This document shows, piece by piece, positions 48,661 to 58,312 of a DNA stretch of 64,000 nucleotides (position 1 is the first letter of the stretch; each line of letters opens with the position of its first letter). Made by a program: the position numbers and the translations under genes. The notes under the pieces are model-generated. The model worked only from the letters and a program-made list of their open reading frames with translations, was not told the DNA's origin and did not search any database. Where the stretch lies: assembly GCF_947495625.1 (NCBI RefSeq), contig NZ_CANLZW010000002.1, positions 156,119-220,118 of the forward strand, given 5' to 3'. Origin of the DNA: an uncultured Cocleimonas sp. (GTDB lineage: Bacteria; Pseudomonadota; Gammaproteobacteria; Thiotrichales; Thiotrichaceae).

Positions 48661-48799
48661 TGTAGGTTGTATAAGCTTGCGCCATCTGACGCATGCTTTC
48701 TGAAATGTACTTATTCCCTCTAATATTTGTTTATAACTCTCGAAACCCAGATGACGCTATCGCTTATCTAGGCTACATCTGTAATTATTTTGTAAACTC
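48661..48799 (+). repeat. MITE-like element, copy A (139 bp)
   Basis: Imperfect terminal inverted repeats: left TGTAGGTTGTATAAGC... with GCCATCTG, right CAGATGACGC...TATCTAGGCTACA. It is about 90 percent identical over its whole length to copy B at 50254, in the same orientation. It has no coding capacity. The 358-bp intergenic stretch 48642-48999 holds this element and AT-rich sequence only. Confidence 0.88.
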
Positions 48800-48999
48800 T
48801 TAAAATGCGAGCCAGAGGACACTCAACAACTTCTACGGCAGTTGCGTTGTCTCGTAAAATAGCTAGACTGGCCTTTGCACTAATGAGAGATCATTCTGAA
48901 TATTTTCCAATTTAAGTTTTTTTGACTTGAATATGGACATAGAATCTCGCATTTTTCCGCTGAGCAAGGGGGTATGTTCCCCCCATAAAGGTATAGAGA

Positions 49000-49647
49000 A
49001 TGAGTAAACCGGAAAAGTTTTGGGACGGAGCATCTAAAAACTACGACAAGACCGAAGAACGATTTGAGTACATTCATAGTAAATCTAGAGAAAATACCAA
49101 AAAATTCCTCAAAGGTAGCGATACCGTTCTCGATTATGGGTGTGGGACAGGAACTGCAGCTTGCCAGTTTTCCTGTCAGGTTAAAGAGGTTCACGCTATT
49201 GATATATCATCGAAGATGATTGAAATAGCGAGGGAGAAAGCAGCAGTTGCGAAAGTAGAGAACGTAAGCTTCGAGCAATCGGATATTTTTGACAGCAAAT
49301 ATTCTAAAGAGTCGTATGATGTTATTCTGGCTTTTAACATGTTACATACAGTCCCTAGCCCACAGGATGTAGTACTGCGAATAAATGAATTGCTAAAGCC
49401 AGAAGGTTTATTCATTTCTGTAACACCTTGCTTACGTCAAAAGATGTCATTTTTAGTTAATCTTCAAATCCAGCTGGTGCGGGTCTTGTGTAAACTTGGA
49501 CTAATTCCCATTCCTATAAGAAGAGTCACAAGCTCTGAAGTAGAAAGCTTATTAGAGGCAGGCGGGTTTCAAGCTGTTGAATCTGAAGAGATATACAAAG
49601 ACGCATCTAGCTATTTTGTCGTGGCTAAGAAGTTACAAAAAACATAA
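49000..49647 (+). CDS. Class I SAM-dependent methyltransferase
   Basis: 215 residues. Motif I VLDYGCGTGTAACQFS at about 46-61, acidic post-I AIDISSKMIEIAREKA, motif II/III in YDVILAFNMLHTV and LLKPEGLFISVTPC. N-terminal FWDGASKNYDKTEERF is common in small-molecule methyltransferases. The acceptor is unknown. Together with the YkgJ-type gene it lies between the two MITE-like copies, which suggests a transferred segment (inference). Confidence 0.9.
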   Translation: MSKPEKFWDGASKNYDKTEERFEYIHSKSRENTKKFLKGSDTVLDYGCGTGTAACQFSCQVKEVHAIDISSKMIEIAREKAAVAKVENVSFEQSDIFDSKYSKESYDVILAFNMLHTVPSPQDVVLRINELLKPEGLFISVTPCLRQKMSFLVNLQIQLVRVLCKLGLIPIPIRRVTSSEVESLLEAGGFQAVESEEIYKDASSYFVVAKKLQKT

Positions 49648-49656
49648 CAAGTAACC

Positions 49657-49715
49657 ATACAAGTGCTACATCGGAAAAACTACTCGCCAACGCTTGTATT
49701 GTTTTTTATTTTTAC
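49657..49715 (+). terminator. Possible terminator after the methyltransferase
   Basis: 9-bp stem ATACAAGTG/CGCTTGTAT (one G-U pair) with a 25-nt loop, followed by TGTTTTTTATTTTT. Confidence 0.5.
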
Positions 49716-49846
49716 ATAACGTAAATAAAATTTATGCAGAGCTAAGTACTTTTCTAATTCCTTTTATTTGTTTCGATGAAATTGAATATAGATTTAGATT
49801 AACGTTGTTAGCTAATTGCATACATAAATAAATAAATAAGATATAA

Positions 49847-50200
49847 ATGAACGATAACCAAGAAATCATTTTACGACTACGTGAGCGCATTCCGACATTC
49901 GAATGTGTGCCAGGTTGTCACGACTGTTGCGGTCCGGTAACTACTTCTTCGGAGGAAATGTCACGTCTGCCGGTTAAAACTGATGCCGAACATGAAGTAG
50001 CATTAGATAATTATAATTGCGTACATCTGGGGCCTAATGGTTGTGAGGTTTATGAGGAGCGACCTTTAATCTGTCGATTGTTTGGCACAACACAAACTAT
50101 GCCCTGCCCTAATGGTCGTCGCCCAGAAGATATGGTTGACCCTGAAATTGAAAGCCTGGTTCATCACTATATCGCTAACACACGGCAGGTTTTAGTGTAG
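49847..50200 (+). CDS. YkgJ-family cysteine-cluster protein
   Basis: 117 residues. Zinc/iron-chelate-binding family (UPF0153, YkgJ type). Cysteines in CVPGCHDCCGPV, CVHLGPNGCEVYEERPLICRLFG (in pieces) and MPCPNGRRPE are the conserved CxxxCxxCC...C...C set. Function unknown; a metal or Fe-S ligand role is likely. Flanked by MITE-like copy B on the right. Confidence 0.9.
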   Translation: MNDNQEIILRLRERIPTFECVPGCHDCCGPVTTSSEEMSRLPVKTDAEHEVALDNYNCVHLGPNGCEVYEERPLICRLFGTTQTMPCPNGRRPEDMVDPEIESLVHHYIANTRQVLV

Positions 50201-50253
50201 GTCATTAAAACCTGTTTTATCTTTTGTAAAGTGTGGTAACCCGTATCCACATT

Positions 50254-50392
50254 CGTAGGTTAGATAAGCTTGCGTCATCTGACGCATGCTTTCTGAAATG
50301 TATTTATTCTCTCTATCATTTCTTTATAACTCTCGAAACCCAGATGACGCTATCGCTTATCTAGGCTACATCTGCAATTATTTTGTAAACTC
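50254..50392 (+). repeat. MITE-like element, copy B (139 bp)
   Basis: Arms GTAGGTTAGATAAGC...GTCATCTG (50255-50281) and CAGATGACGC...ATCTAGGCTAC (50341-50369), then a tail shared with copy A (TTATTTTGTAAACTC). The 530-bp intergenic stretch 50201-50730 contains this element, repeat copy 16, and otherwise nothing recognisable. Confidence 0.88.
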
Positions 50393-50476
50393 ACAAAAGA
50401 CTTCCATCATTGTATACTCAACAAAAACTCTTCACTCTCAGGTTTTTATTACCTGTCCTTAGAATAGGATTTTAAA

Positions 50477-50507
50477 GTCACCCCCCTACTTTTAGGCACT
50501 TTTTTTA
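50477..50507 (+). repeat. Interspersed C6/T-run element, copy 16
   Basis: Exact core GTCACCCCCCTACTTTTAGG then CAC and a seven-T run. No gene lies within 200 nt on the right, an exception to the gene-abutting pattern. Confidence 0.95.
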
Positions 50508-50730
50508 TATCAGAAGACGCCATTATCCTTAAACCATCAAAACAAATAGAAGCGGTTCATTAATTAAGACATCCATCTTTTAGTCATGAGATACAAAGCC
50601 TTAAACGATTGATGAGTTGTGTGATTTTCTGGGTTTCTTGTCGTCAACCCAAACTACTGTAATTCTGCTTACGCTTGTCCTTAGTTATTACAAGAGGGAT
50701 ACTCGCCCCTCTTTATCATAAGACTCACCC

Positions 50731-51228
50731 ATGAATACACACGCCAAGATTAACGACTCACTGACCCTGCCTTGCGGAGCAATCATCCGCAATCGACTAA
50801 TGAAGTCAGCCATGAGTGAGCAGCTTGGCGATAAGAATCACAACCCCAAGCCTGGTCTAGAAACGCTCTACCGCACCTGGGCCGAGGGTGGTTTAGGTAT
50901 TTCGGTCACTGGCAATATCATGATCGACCGTTCTGCACTTGGAGAGCCCGCCAATGTTGTACTCGATGAGCAGAGTGATCTAGAAGCTTTTCGTCGCTGG
51001 AGTACAGCGGGAAAAACAGGTGGTTGCGCGATCTGGGCACAGCTCAACCATCCCGGTAAACAAATACCTAACTTTTTGGTGAAGACGCCTGTCGCACCTT
51101 CGGCTATTGCATTGGGTGGAGGATTAGCCAAAGGTAAGGCGCCTAATGAAAAACTCTCTGCATGGAAAACAGTCTTTGAAACACTACTGGCATCAGGGGT
51201 CTATTCGTTTAAGCAAAGAAGGGTTTAA
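50731..51228 (+). pseudogene. NADH:flavin oxidoreductase (OYE family), truncated
   Basis: 165 residues instead of about 400. Residues 1-135 match the N-terminal half of an Old Yellow Enzyme barrel: LPCGAIIRNRLMKSAMSEQLGD, LYRTWAEGGLGISVTGNIMIDR and GGCAIWAQLNHPGKQ. After GLAKGKAPNE the frame continues into unrelated sequence (WKTVFETLLASGVYSFKQRRV) and stops. The FMN/substrate residues of the C-terminal half are missing, so the product should be inactive. Probably a deletion. Confidence 0.8.
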
Positions 51229-51335
51229 GAAATGCTGTTACTTACACCAGCAGAAATAAGTGAACTTCTAATTTACCAGGCACGATAGGTCGGATATGGT
51301 ACGCCATTCAACACTACCTTAATATTTGGCTCGTC

Positions 51336-52643
51336 ATGTCCGATTTGATCACAGAACCTAGCTCAGAATTAAACTCAGGACTAGGCCAAGAACTTAACCA
51401 AGAACTAAGTCCAAAACACATCTACGATCAAAAGTACGATGCGGCGTGTCAGTTTATTATTAAACTGGGTACGGCAGTGCATCACTATGGCCCGTCTGCG
51501 GCGCGCCTTGAGTCTTATTTAACGGCGGTTTGTACGACGCTTGGTTATGAAGGTGTGTTTCGCTCGACTCCTTCTGAGATTACTTTTGCTTTTTCCAAGC
51601 AAGATCAATGGTGGCAACGCACGCATATTGCCGTTGTGCCTGTGGGTGGTTACAACATGGCAAAGTTGGCTGAAGTGGGCAACTTAGTTGAGGAGTTGGT
51701 CGCAGATAAGATTACGCTGATTGAAGCGTCAAAACGCTTGGATGAAATTGAGGCTATGCCTGATCCCTGGGGATTGTGGTCTTACCCTGTGAGTTTTGCC
51801 TTAGTCGCTTTTGGATTTTCAGGTATGTTAGAGGGTAGCTTACTGGATAATATCGTCTCAGTTTGTTTAAGCCTTGTCGTTTGTGCCTTGTTTTTATTGG
51901 CCGAAAAAATGAAAGGCCGTTTTTTAGATGCGCTGCCCTTCACCTCTGCTTTTGTTGCTGGTAGTTGCGCAGCTACGGTGAAATTATGGCTACCTGAGCT
52001 TAACGAGAGCATCGTTATATTAGCCGCGATTATTGTATTAATTCCTGGCTTTATTATTTCTGCTGGCATTGTTGAAATCGTAGAAAATTACATTATTGCA
52101 GGAACAGCACGCCTGTTTGGTGGCCTGGTTTACCTGATAAAACAATTCACTGGTGCATGGCTAGGTATTTCATTTATCAGTTTGTTTGGAGATATGGAGC
52201 TAAATACCTCTCTTGACCCCAATTCGACCTCTATCATCCTGCTATCTATAACGTGTTTGATTGTTGGTTTATGCCTGGCTTATCAAACCTTATTGAGAGA
52301 TTGTGTTTGGGTGCTAATTAATTGCGCTCTAGCCTATGGTATCGTTCTCAGTACCAGCGAATTACTGTCTGCTGATATAGGCATTTTGTTCGGTGCAACC
52401 GTAGCCAGTATGTTCGCGAATTTATGGGCGAGGATGACCAATCGACCGACTTCAATTGTATTGATTCCTGCGATAACGATATTGGTCAGTGGCTCAATCG
52501 GTTTTCGTGGTTTGCTGACTGCAGCCACTCAGCAAGCTGATCAAGGTATGCAAATGTTTCTGCAAATGTTCATTGTCGCATTAGCCATTGCCGCAGGTTT
52601 GTTGATTGCTAATATCATTTTACGACCTAAAATTAGTCTTTGA
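51336..52643 (+). CDS. Threonine/serine exporter family protein (ThrE-like)
   Basis: 435 residues. The N-terminal DUF1212-like domain (about 35-160) carries the HHYGPSAARLESYLTAVC motif and the STPSEITFAF strand. The rest holds about ten hydrophobic helices. Both halves of the ThrE exporter are fused in one chain. N-terminus has an SSELNSGLGQELNQELS low-complexity stretch. Exports Thr/Ser in the characterised corynebacterial relative. Confidence 0.9.
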   Translation: MSDLITEPSSELNSGLGQELNQELSPKHIYDQKYDAACQFIIKLGTAVHHYGPSAARLESYLTAVCTTLGYEGVFRSTPSEITFAFSKQDQWWQRTHIAVVPVGGYNMAKLAEVGNLVEELVADKITLIEASKRLDEIEAMPDPWGLWSYPVSFALVAFGFSGMLEGSLLDNIVSVCLSLVVCALFLLAEKMKGRFLDALPFTSAFVAGSCAATVKLWLPELNESIVILAAIIVLIPGFIISAGIVEIVENYIIAGTARLFGGLVYLIKQFTGAWLGISFISLFGDMELNTSLDPNSTSIILLSITCLIVGLCLAYQTLLRDCVWVLINCALAYGIVLSTSELLSADIGILFGATVASMFANLWARMTNRPTSIVLIPAITILVSGSIGFRGLLTAATQQADQGMQMFLQMFIVALAIAAGLLIANIILRPKISL

Positions 52644-52704
52644 TAATCGATAGTTTGTTAGCTCTGATCAACATTTTAATTCATTGTGACGATTAAGAAT
52701 TAAA

Positions 52705-52735
52705 GGTCACCCCCCTACTTTTAGCCTGTTTTTCG
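52705..52735 (+). repeat. Interspersed C6/T-run element, copy 17
   Basis: GGTCACCCCCCTACTTTTAG then CCTG and a T-run, between the convergent ThrE-like gene and the cyclase/ATPase gene, 28 nt from the latter's stop. Confidence 0.92.
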
Positions 52736-52762
52736 TTAACATTATCGTTATGGAATCTCAGA

Positions 52763-55700
52763 TTAATCACCCTTTACCACATGACTTACACTCGATTCGG
52801 CTAATAGTTCTGCGGCTCTCAGCAAATCTTTAGTACTCTTTTTGTCTTCAAATTTTTCATAGGCTGCGTGTAATAAAACGCGAGACTTAGTAATATCTTT
52901 TTCATTACTTTTATTTTTTGCAAAGTTAAATAAACTCACCGCTACTTTTAATTCCTGAGTAATAGCACCCTGCTGCAACGCAATCTCCAAGGCAATATCT
53001 AGCTCTTGTTTAACTCTTGCGTAATCTGGTTCTGGTTGTCGCAATAAAACTTCAGCGATACAGCGATGCGTTTCAGCATCTAGCCAATGCTCTCCACCTA
53101 TTTCAGTAAACTCCAGTGACTTTTCTAATATGTCTAAAGCTTTACCGATTGAGCCGGTTTCCATTAATGCCTGAGCGTAAATAATCATGATCTGTGGACG
53201 AAACAGTCCCAAGTTCATTCCTATATAGGCCTCAACTCCTTTTTCCAGAAAAGTCATTCCTTCTTCTTTGTTACCGAGCCGCACCAATGCCCAACCTTTG
53301 AAAATAATGCCTGCAACCTTCCACAAAGGGGTTTCTAATTTAGTTGCGACTTCAATCGCTTTGTCACTCGCTTCTAATGCTAATTCAGCCTCGTCTAATA
53401 AAACATAGGGAATGACTCTGCTGACAATATGTGAAATGCCAATAGTATTAGCGCTGGGGATTTTCTTGGCTAGTTCAAAAGCTTCTTCACTGCATTTATA
53501 TAACTCAGCGATATTTCCTTGGTGCCACTGGCTTAAGCCTAAATACGTCAAGGATATAACCTTGATATCCTGACCATAGAGAATATTCAAACTTTTATGA
53601 GTTTTGTAATCGTATGTGGCTAATGCCTTTTTAAAATAAACATCTGCTTTCTTCGACTCTCCTTTCATTACCAACGATGAGCCACGCATACGATTGGCTA
53701 TCATTTCCAAGGTCTTGGTTTCACCTTTTTGGCTTTCTACCAGTTTAAAAAACTCATCAACCAATGACTCTGCTTTGTTAATTAAACCGCACACCTGGAA
53801 AAAAGCATATCGACCATGTAAAACCGGGAAAATCTCCGGTGATGATTTGATCTTTTTGGAAAGGGCCAAAGCCCGTGTATAAGCCTTTTCCACTAGGGGA
53901 GATACATAGCTTTTAGAGGCGATTAATGGGCCGATTAAGCGCACTTGAAACTGAAATTCCAGCTCCATATTTTCCTCAGTTTCAGGCAAGCTGTTCAATA
54001 TCTCAATCGCCTTTGTGAAATGCGATATCGCCTCATTATGTGATGAGGTTTGATTCGACTTATTACCTGCGGCCAACCAATATTGAATCGCCAATTCAGA
54101 CTTTCCTGCTTCTGTGTAATGCAGTGCCAGCATTCCGGGAGAGGCGTCTACAATTTCAGGGAATTTCTCTTTTAAGGCATCAGCGATCAGCTCGTGATAT
54201 TCACGGCGCGTAGTTTTGAGTAAAGATTCATAAGCCGTTTCTTGCAATAAAGCATGACGAAATTGATAGACTGATTCCTCGGAATCTTCATGTTGCACTA
54301 TCAAACGTGAATTGATCAATTTCTGTAATGCATTATCGATGCTTTCAAAACCATCAATAGGCAAACTTTTTAGTAAATCAATCGAAAATTCTCGTCCTAT
54401 GGTAGACGCTACCTGTGCAATTTTCTTAACCGTTGAAAGTTGATCCAAACGAGCCATTAATGAGTCTTTTAGTGTATTTGGAATTGCCATACTGGCTAAC
54501 GGTCCAGCAAGCTCATATCGTTTATTCGTCAGTTTCAACTGTCCAGAATCGAGAACCGTTTTAGTCAATTCCTCTACGAACAAAGGTACGCCATCGGTTT
54601 TAGCAATTAATTCCTGTATCACTTCTTCTGGCAAAGAATTGTTACCTGCCAACTGTGTGACCATCTCGTAACTTTGTTTCTGACTTAGACGACCCAGAGT
54701 TAGTGATTGCATCACGACATCTTTATTTGTTATTAGCTGGCTACCCGGACGCGAAGTAATAAAAAACAAAATGCGTTGAGAGCTAATATTGCGGCATATA
54801 ATGTTTATCAATTCCTGGGTGGATGGATCGATCCAGTGAGTGTCTTCAAAAATCAACAGCAAAGGATGTTCCAGCGCCATCTGCTCCATTAAGCCTAACC
54901 AGGAAGAGAAGATCAGTTCTTTCGTCTTTTCTGGACTCACATCGACAAACGCATCTTGACCTACCACCTTAACACCCATCAGTGGTGCAAAAAATGGTGC
55001 ATATTGTCCTAAAGGTGTTAGGAATTGATCGAATAAAGCAACGACACTTTTATAAGCAACTTCCTCCGAAACATCCTTATCTATATTCAATAATTGTTTG
55101 AGATAATTAATTATGGGATAGAAAGCTGAATTAGTATGCACAGACGAGCAACGATACAAACGCAGATGCTGAGGCTCATCTGACACCCTGCTCATAAATT
55201 CTGAGACTACTCTGGATTTGCCAACCCCGGCTTCACCAGTCAACATAACGATTTGACCAACACCGTTTTTAGCTTGTTCCCAACATTCTGATAAAAAATC
55301 CAGTTCTCTATCTCTTCCTACAACTGGAGTAATACCGTGTCGACGGCGTACATGAAATTCAGATCGATAGTTTTTCTCTGCTAACACACGAAATATTTCA
55401 ATCGAGTGAGATACGCCTTTCAAGGGTTCTTTACCGAGGCTTTCTAAAATAAACAAACCATTGACCAAAGCTTTGGTCTCTTCGGTAATCGCCACCGTAT
55501 CTTCATGTGCAAGTTTTTCTACTCTTGCGGCAATATTCGGCGTTTCCCCTACTATTGCGTTTTCTTCACGATTGGAACCACTGCCCATTTGGCCCACTAC
55601 AACCAAACCGGTATGAATACCCAAACGGACCTTTAACTTAATATTTTGTTTTCCAGAATATTCTGAAACCAAGCTGCGATTCAGGTTTTTTATTTCTTCT

Positions 55701-56137
55701 ATGATTCCTAAACCGGCTAGTATCGAGCGACGAGCATCGTCTTCATGGGCATGTGGATGACCAAAATAAATTAATAAACCATCACCGATATATTTAGCAA
55801 TATGTCCACCATAGCGCAACGTCACTTCGGCAACGCATTGTTGATAAGATCTTAAAATTTGACGGAGTTCCTCTGGATCAAGCTTTTCAGCAAGCTCAGA
55901 CGAACCCACCAGGTCACAAAACATCACCGTTAATTGACGTCTTTCAGCGTCTTGCTCGGTTTTTTCGCTGGAGGTAAATTTAGTTAACTTAAGACCACAG
56001 CCGCCACAAAAATCAGCGTCAGATTGATTGGTAAAACCGCATGAACCACAGATTTCAGCTAGCTTTGCACCACATTTTTTACAAAACTTTCTATCTTCAC
56101 TATTATCTGCTTTGCAATTTGCACAGCTTATTTTCAT
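52763..56137 (-). CDS. Class III cyclase-AAA ATPase-TPR regulator with zinc ribbons
   Basis: 1124 residues. Domains in order: two zinc ribbons (Cys5/8/19/22 and Cys30/33/44/47); class III nucleotide cyclase (about 68-250) with metal aspartates Asp75 (FCDLVGSS) and Asp119 (YIGDGLL); an AAA/STAND-type ATPase (Walker A GEAGVGKSR, then IFEDTHWIDPSTQEL); and C-terminal TPR-like helical repeats. This architecture is common for large signalling proteins of unknown input. The substrate, ATP or GTP, is not fixed by sequence here. Single gene, no partner evident, cyclopropane synthase upstream. Confidence 0.92.
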   Translation of the reverse strand: MKISCANCKADNSEDRKFCKKCGAKLAEICGSCGFTNQSDADFCGGCGLKLTKFTSSEKTEQDAERRQLTVMFCDLVGSSELAEKLDPEELRQILRSYQQCVAEVTLRYGGHIAKYIGDGLLIYFGHPHAHEDDARRSILAGLGIIEEIKNLNRSLVSEYSGKQNIKLKVRLGIHTGLVVVGQMGSGSNREENAIVGETPNIAARVEKLAHEDTVAITEETKALVNGLFILESLGKEPLKGVSHSIEIFRVLAEKNYRSEFHVRRRHGITPVVGRDRELDFLSECWEQAKNGVGQIVMLTGEAGVGKSRVVSEFMSRVSDEPQHLRLYRCSSVHTNSAFYPIINYLKQLLNIDKDVSEEVAYKSVVALFDQFLTPLGQYAPFFAPLMGVKVVGQDAFVDVSPEKTKELIFSSWLGLMEQMALEHPLLLIFEDTHWIDPSTQELINIICRNISSQRILFFITSRPGSQLITNKDVVMQSLTLGRLSQKQSYEMVTQLAGNNSLPEEVIQELIAKTDGVPLFVEELTKTVLDSGQLKLTNKRYELAGPLASMAIPNTLKDSLMARLDQLSTVKKIAQVASTIGREFSIDLLKSLPIDGFESIDNALQKLINSRLIVQHEDSEESVYQFRHALLQETAYESLLKTTRREYHELIADALKEKFPEIVDASPGMLALHYTEAGKSELAIQYWLAAGNKSNQTSSHNEAISHFTKAIEILNSLPETEENMELEFQFQVRLIGPLIASKSYVSPLVEKAYTRALALSKKIKSSPEIFPVLHGRYAFFQVCGLINKAESLVDEFFKLVESQKGETKTLEMIANRMRGSSLVMKGESKKADVYFKKALATYDYKTHKSLNILYGQDIKVISLTYLGLSQWHQGNIAELYKCSEEAFELAKKIPSANTIGISHIVSRVIPYVLLDEAELALEASDKAIEVATKLETPLWKVAGIIFKGWALVRLGNKEEGMTFLEKGVEAYIGMNLGLFRPQIMIIYAQALMETGSIGKALDILEKSLEFTEIGGEHWLDAETHRCIAEVLLRQPEPDYARVKQELDIALEIALQQGAITQELKVAVSLFNFAKNKSNEKDITKSRVLLHAAYEKFEDKKSTKDLLRAAELLAESSVSHVVKGD

Positions 56138-56254
56138 ATTGCTTTTTCTCTCAACAGCGATCCATACAGCAAAATATAGATTTCAGTATCTTGTTTTAAA
56201 GTACAAATAATACAAGCACCTGAAAAACTATTCTGTGACTTAAGGAGACTTTGA

Positions 56255-57469
56255 TTAAGTTGCAGGATTTAAAGTTAAGACCAAACGATACGCTTGTAAC
56301 TGATTATGATAGAAATTATGCGCCACGCCCCATAAGTACAATAAGAACTTGGCATAGAGTTCACGCCCCCATCGATCGATAATTAATTCACGGTTTTCTT
56401 CCATCTTTTCAGCCCAGGCTTTACACGTTAAATAGTAACTATGTCTATCGCTATGGACCGTTAATAATTCCATATCACTTTTTTGCACTTCACCCAAAAA
56501 GTCATGAATACTCAAAGTGCAGTGATTACCCGGATAAATATAACGATTTAAGAAAGCATTAAAGTCAAATTTCCTGGTGCTGGCACTTCCATCAAAATAT
56601 GCATACCCTCCTGTTTTTAATAAGCTTTCCAGCTTTTTTACTACCTTATCGTAATATGGCATATGCTCAATCACGCCTAACACTACAACCGCGTCAAATT
56701 TTTGCTCAGGTTCAAATTCAAGGAAATTTTGATTGATCACATGACAGGGCAAATCTTTTTCTTTAATCAGACGATTCAAATAATCCTTAGAATGCTCGGC
56801 AATGGTTAATGATGTGACCTCTATGCCCTGCTTTCCGGCATATTCATTAAACGCACCCCAACCACCACCCACATCCAATACTTTTGAGCCCTTTTTAAGA
56901 TGACAGGATTCAATCACATAATCCAGTTTGCGCTTCATCGCTGTCTCTAGGGTTTCATCGTCAGACTCGTAGACACCTTGTGAATAGGTACGCGTTTCAT
57001 CAAGGATGACCATATAAAAATCATCATCGAATTCGTAATGTTCTTTTATGGCATTTCGATCATCTTTAACCTGACCATAAAGTTTAGGTTTGATACGACG
57101 GACAAAATCCAATACAGGGTGCTTATCAGAAATCGCATGGCGTAAGTCCAGGACTTTCATGAAGTCACCCAGGATTTCTATGTCTCCTTTGATGTAAGCT
57201 TCAGCTAGTGCTAATTCATCTAAAGAGCTTAGGGCGGAAAAGGCTCGCTCATTATTTAAATGAATTTCAAATTCAGAATCAGAGGCATTATCGCCTATTT
57301 TGACTTCACTTTTATCCGGCATATAGACAGAAGCCGCACATGTTGTCGCTTCATCTAAAGCCTTCAATACCCAGACCATTTTTTTACCCGGGTTATAGGT
57401 TTGTATTACAACATCATTTCGTTTTGATACTTCAGGGGTGGAAGCATCTTCGATATTTACCGCTCGCAT
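56255..57469 (-). CDS. Cyclopropane-fatty-acyl-phospholipid synthase family
   Basis: 404 residues. SAM-dependent enzyme converting unsaturated acyl chains to cyclopropane forms on membrane lipids. SAM motif VLDVGGGWGAFNEYAGKQGIEVTSLTI (split), post-motif EFEPEQKFDAVVVLGVIEHM and FDGSASTRKFDF. A GAGGT ribosome site lies 8 nt before the ATG. Typical CFA residues are visible, but a divergent methyltransferase role cannot be excluded. Confidence 0.88.
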   Translation of the reverse strand: MRAVNIEDASTPEVSKRNDVVIQTYNPGKKMVWVLKALDEATTCAASVYMPDKSEVKIGDNASDSEFEIHLNNERAFSALSSLDELALAEAYIKGDIEILGDFMKVLDLRHAISDKHPVLDFVRRIKPKLYGQVKDDRNAIKEHYEFDDDFYMVILDETRTYSQGVYESDDETLETAMKRKLDYVIESCHLKKGSKVLDVGGGWGAFNEYAGKQGIEVTSLTIAEHSKDYLNRLIKEKDLPCHVINQNFLEFEPEQKFDAVVVLGVIEHMPYYDKVVKKLESLLKTGGYAYFDGSASTRKFDFNAFLNRYIYPGNHCTLSIHDFLGEVQKSDMELLTVHSDRHSYYLTCKAWAEKMEENRELIIDRWGRELYAKFLLYLWGVAHNFYHNQLQAYRLVLTLNPAT

Positions 57470-57660
57470 AGTAATTACCTCGCACTTGTTGCTTGTTTTT
57501 TTATTCTTATTTTATTTACTTATATATAGTCTATTTTGCAGATTTAATCAGCTAAAAATCTATTAATAAATAACTACAATACCCACTCAATCACAAAATG
57601 CTATTACATAGATTAAATAGGCTTGAACACTCAGCAACTATCGATAACTAAAAATTACGC

Positions 57661-57981
57661 TTATCTCTTCTTAATCAATAAGCTGCTGAGAAGCTCGAAT
57701 TCTGTCTGAGTAGATTCATTATCTGCTTCGATACCAGATTCTTTGAAATACCAGTTTACCGCAGCATTCAAGATGGGGCGTTGCCGTGTACTAATTTCAC
57801 AATAGTTGTCGTTTTCAGCAGACTCGATTTTATTAGCTATCAATAACAGCGCCTCCCGTGAAGCGGCTGCACAATCAGAACCACCTTTTGGATAAGCAGC
57901 ATCGGCATAATGCTGTAAGACTTTAAATAGAGCCTTCCCTGCGCCTGCGGAAGTGTCGAATATAAATGTGCGTTTTCTCAT
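57661..57981 (-). CDS. Hypothetical protein, 106 aa
   Basis: 106 residues, soluble, no recognised family. Composition and spacing (FDTSAGAGKALFKVLQHYADAAYPKGGSDCAAASREALLLIANK, in pieces) suggest a small helical protein. It lies 12 bp after the GIY-YIG gene on the same strand, so they may be co-transcribed. Confidence 0.55.
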   Translation of the reverse strand: MRKRTFIFDTSAGAGKALFKVLQHYADAAYPKGGSDCAAASREALLLIANKIESAENDNYCEISTRQRPILNAAVNWYFKESGIEADNESTQTEFELLSSLLIKKR

Positions 57982-57993
57982 TATTTTTATAAT

Positions 57994-58269
57994 TTACGCA
58001 GATACGGTGAGGTCGCCTTTGATAAACGATTCTTTGTCGCTCTTTTTCAATTGCTTTAGTTGATATTCTCGCTGACAGGCAGCCGACCGTGACTCCGCTG
58101 CTTCTTCATAGACCAAGGAAACGGGGCGTCTAACTCTTGTGTACTTTGCACCCGCTTTCTCTTCATTATGTTCTTTTAAACGGCGCTCAACATCGGTAGT
58201 CACACCGGTATAAAGACTATTGTCAGAACAGCGAAGCATATAAACAAACCATTCGGATAATTCCCCCAT
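57994..58269 (-). CDS. GIY-YIG nuclease superfamily protein (YhbQ-like)
   Basis: 91 residues from the ATG at 58269, which has an ideal AGGAG at 5-nt spacing. The ATG at 58320 lies inside a 12-nt tandem array and is rejected. The GIY-YIG fold is evident: WFVYMLRCSDNSLYTGVT, then the Arg/Glu region DVERRLKEHN, GAKYTRVRRPVSLVYEE and REYQLKQLKK. Probably a small structure-specific nuclease. Confidence 0.9.
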   Translation of the reverse strand: MGELSEWFVYMLRCSDNSLYTGVTTDVERRLKEHNEEKAGAKYTRVRRPVSLVYEEAAESRSAACQREYQLKQLKKSDKESFIKGDLTVSA

Positions 58270-58270
58270 T

Positions 58271-58312
58271 TTTCTCCTATTTGCCCTCTTGTTTGTCCTC
58301 TTGTTTGTCCTC
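58271..58312 (-). repeat. Tandem 12-bp repeats before the GIY-YIG gene
   Basis: On the minus strand three units of consensus GAGGACAAACAA end in the AGGAG ribosome site. Each unit contains a GAGG that resembles a Shine-Dalgarno. Confidence 0.7.

Noticed and set aside
48968..48984. GGGGG-TATGTT-CCCCC hairpin before the methyltransferase as a terminator or repeat copy
   Set aside because: The stem is short, no U-run follows, and the element core is absent.
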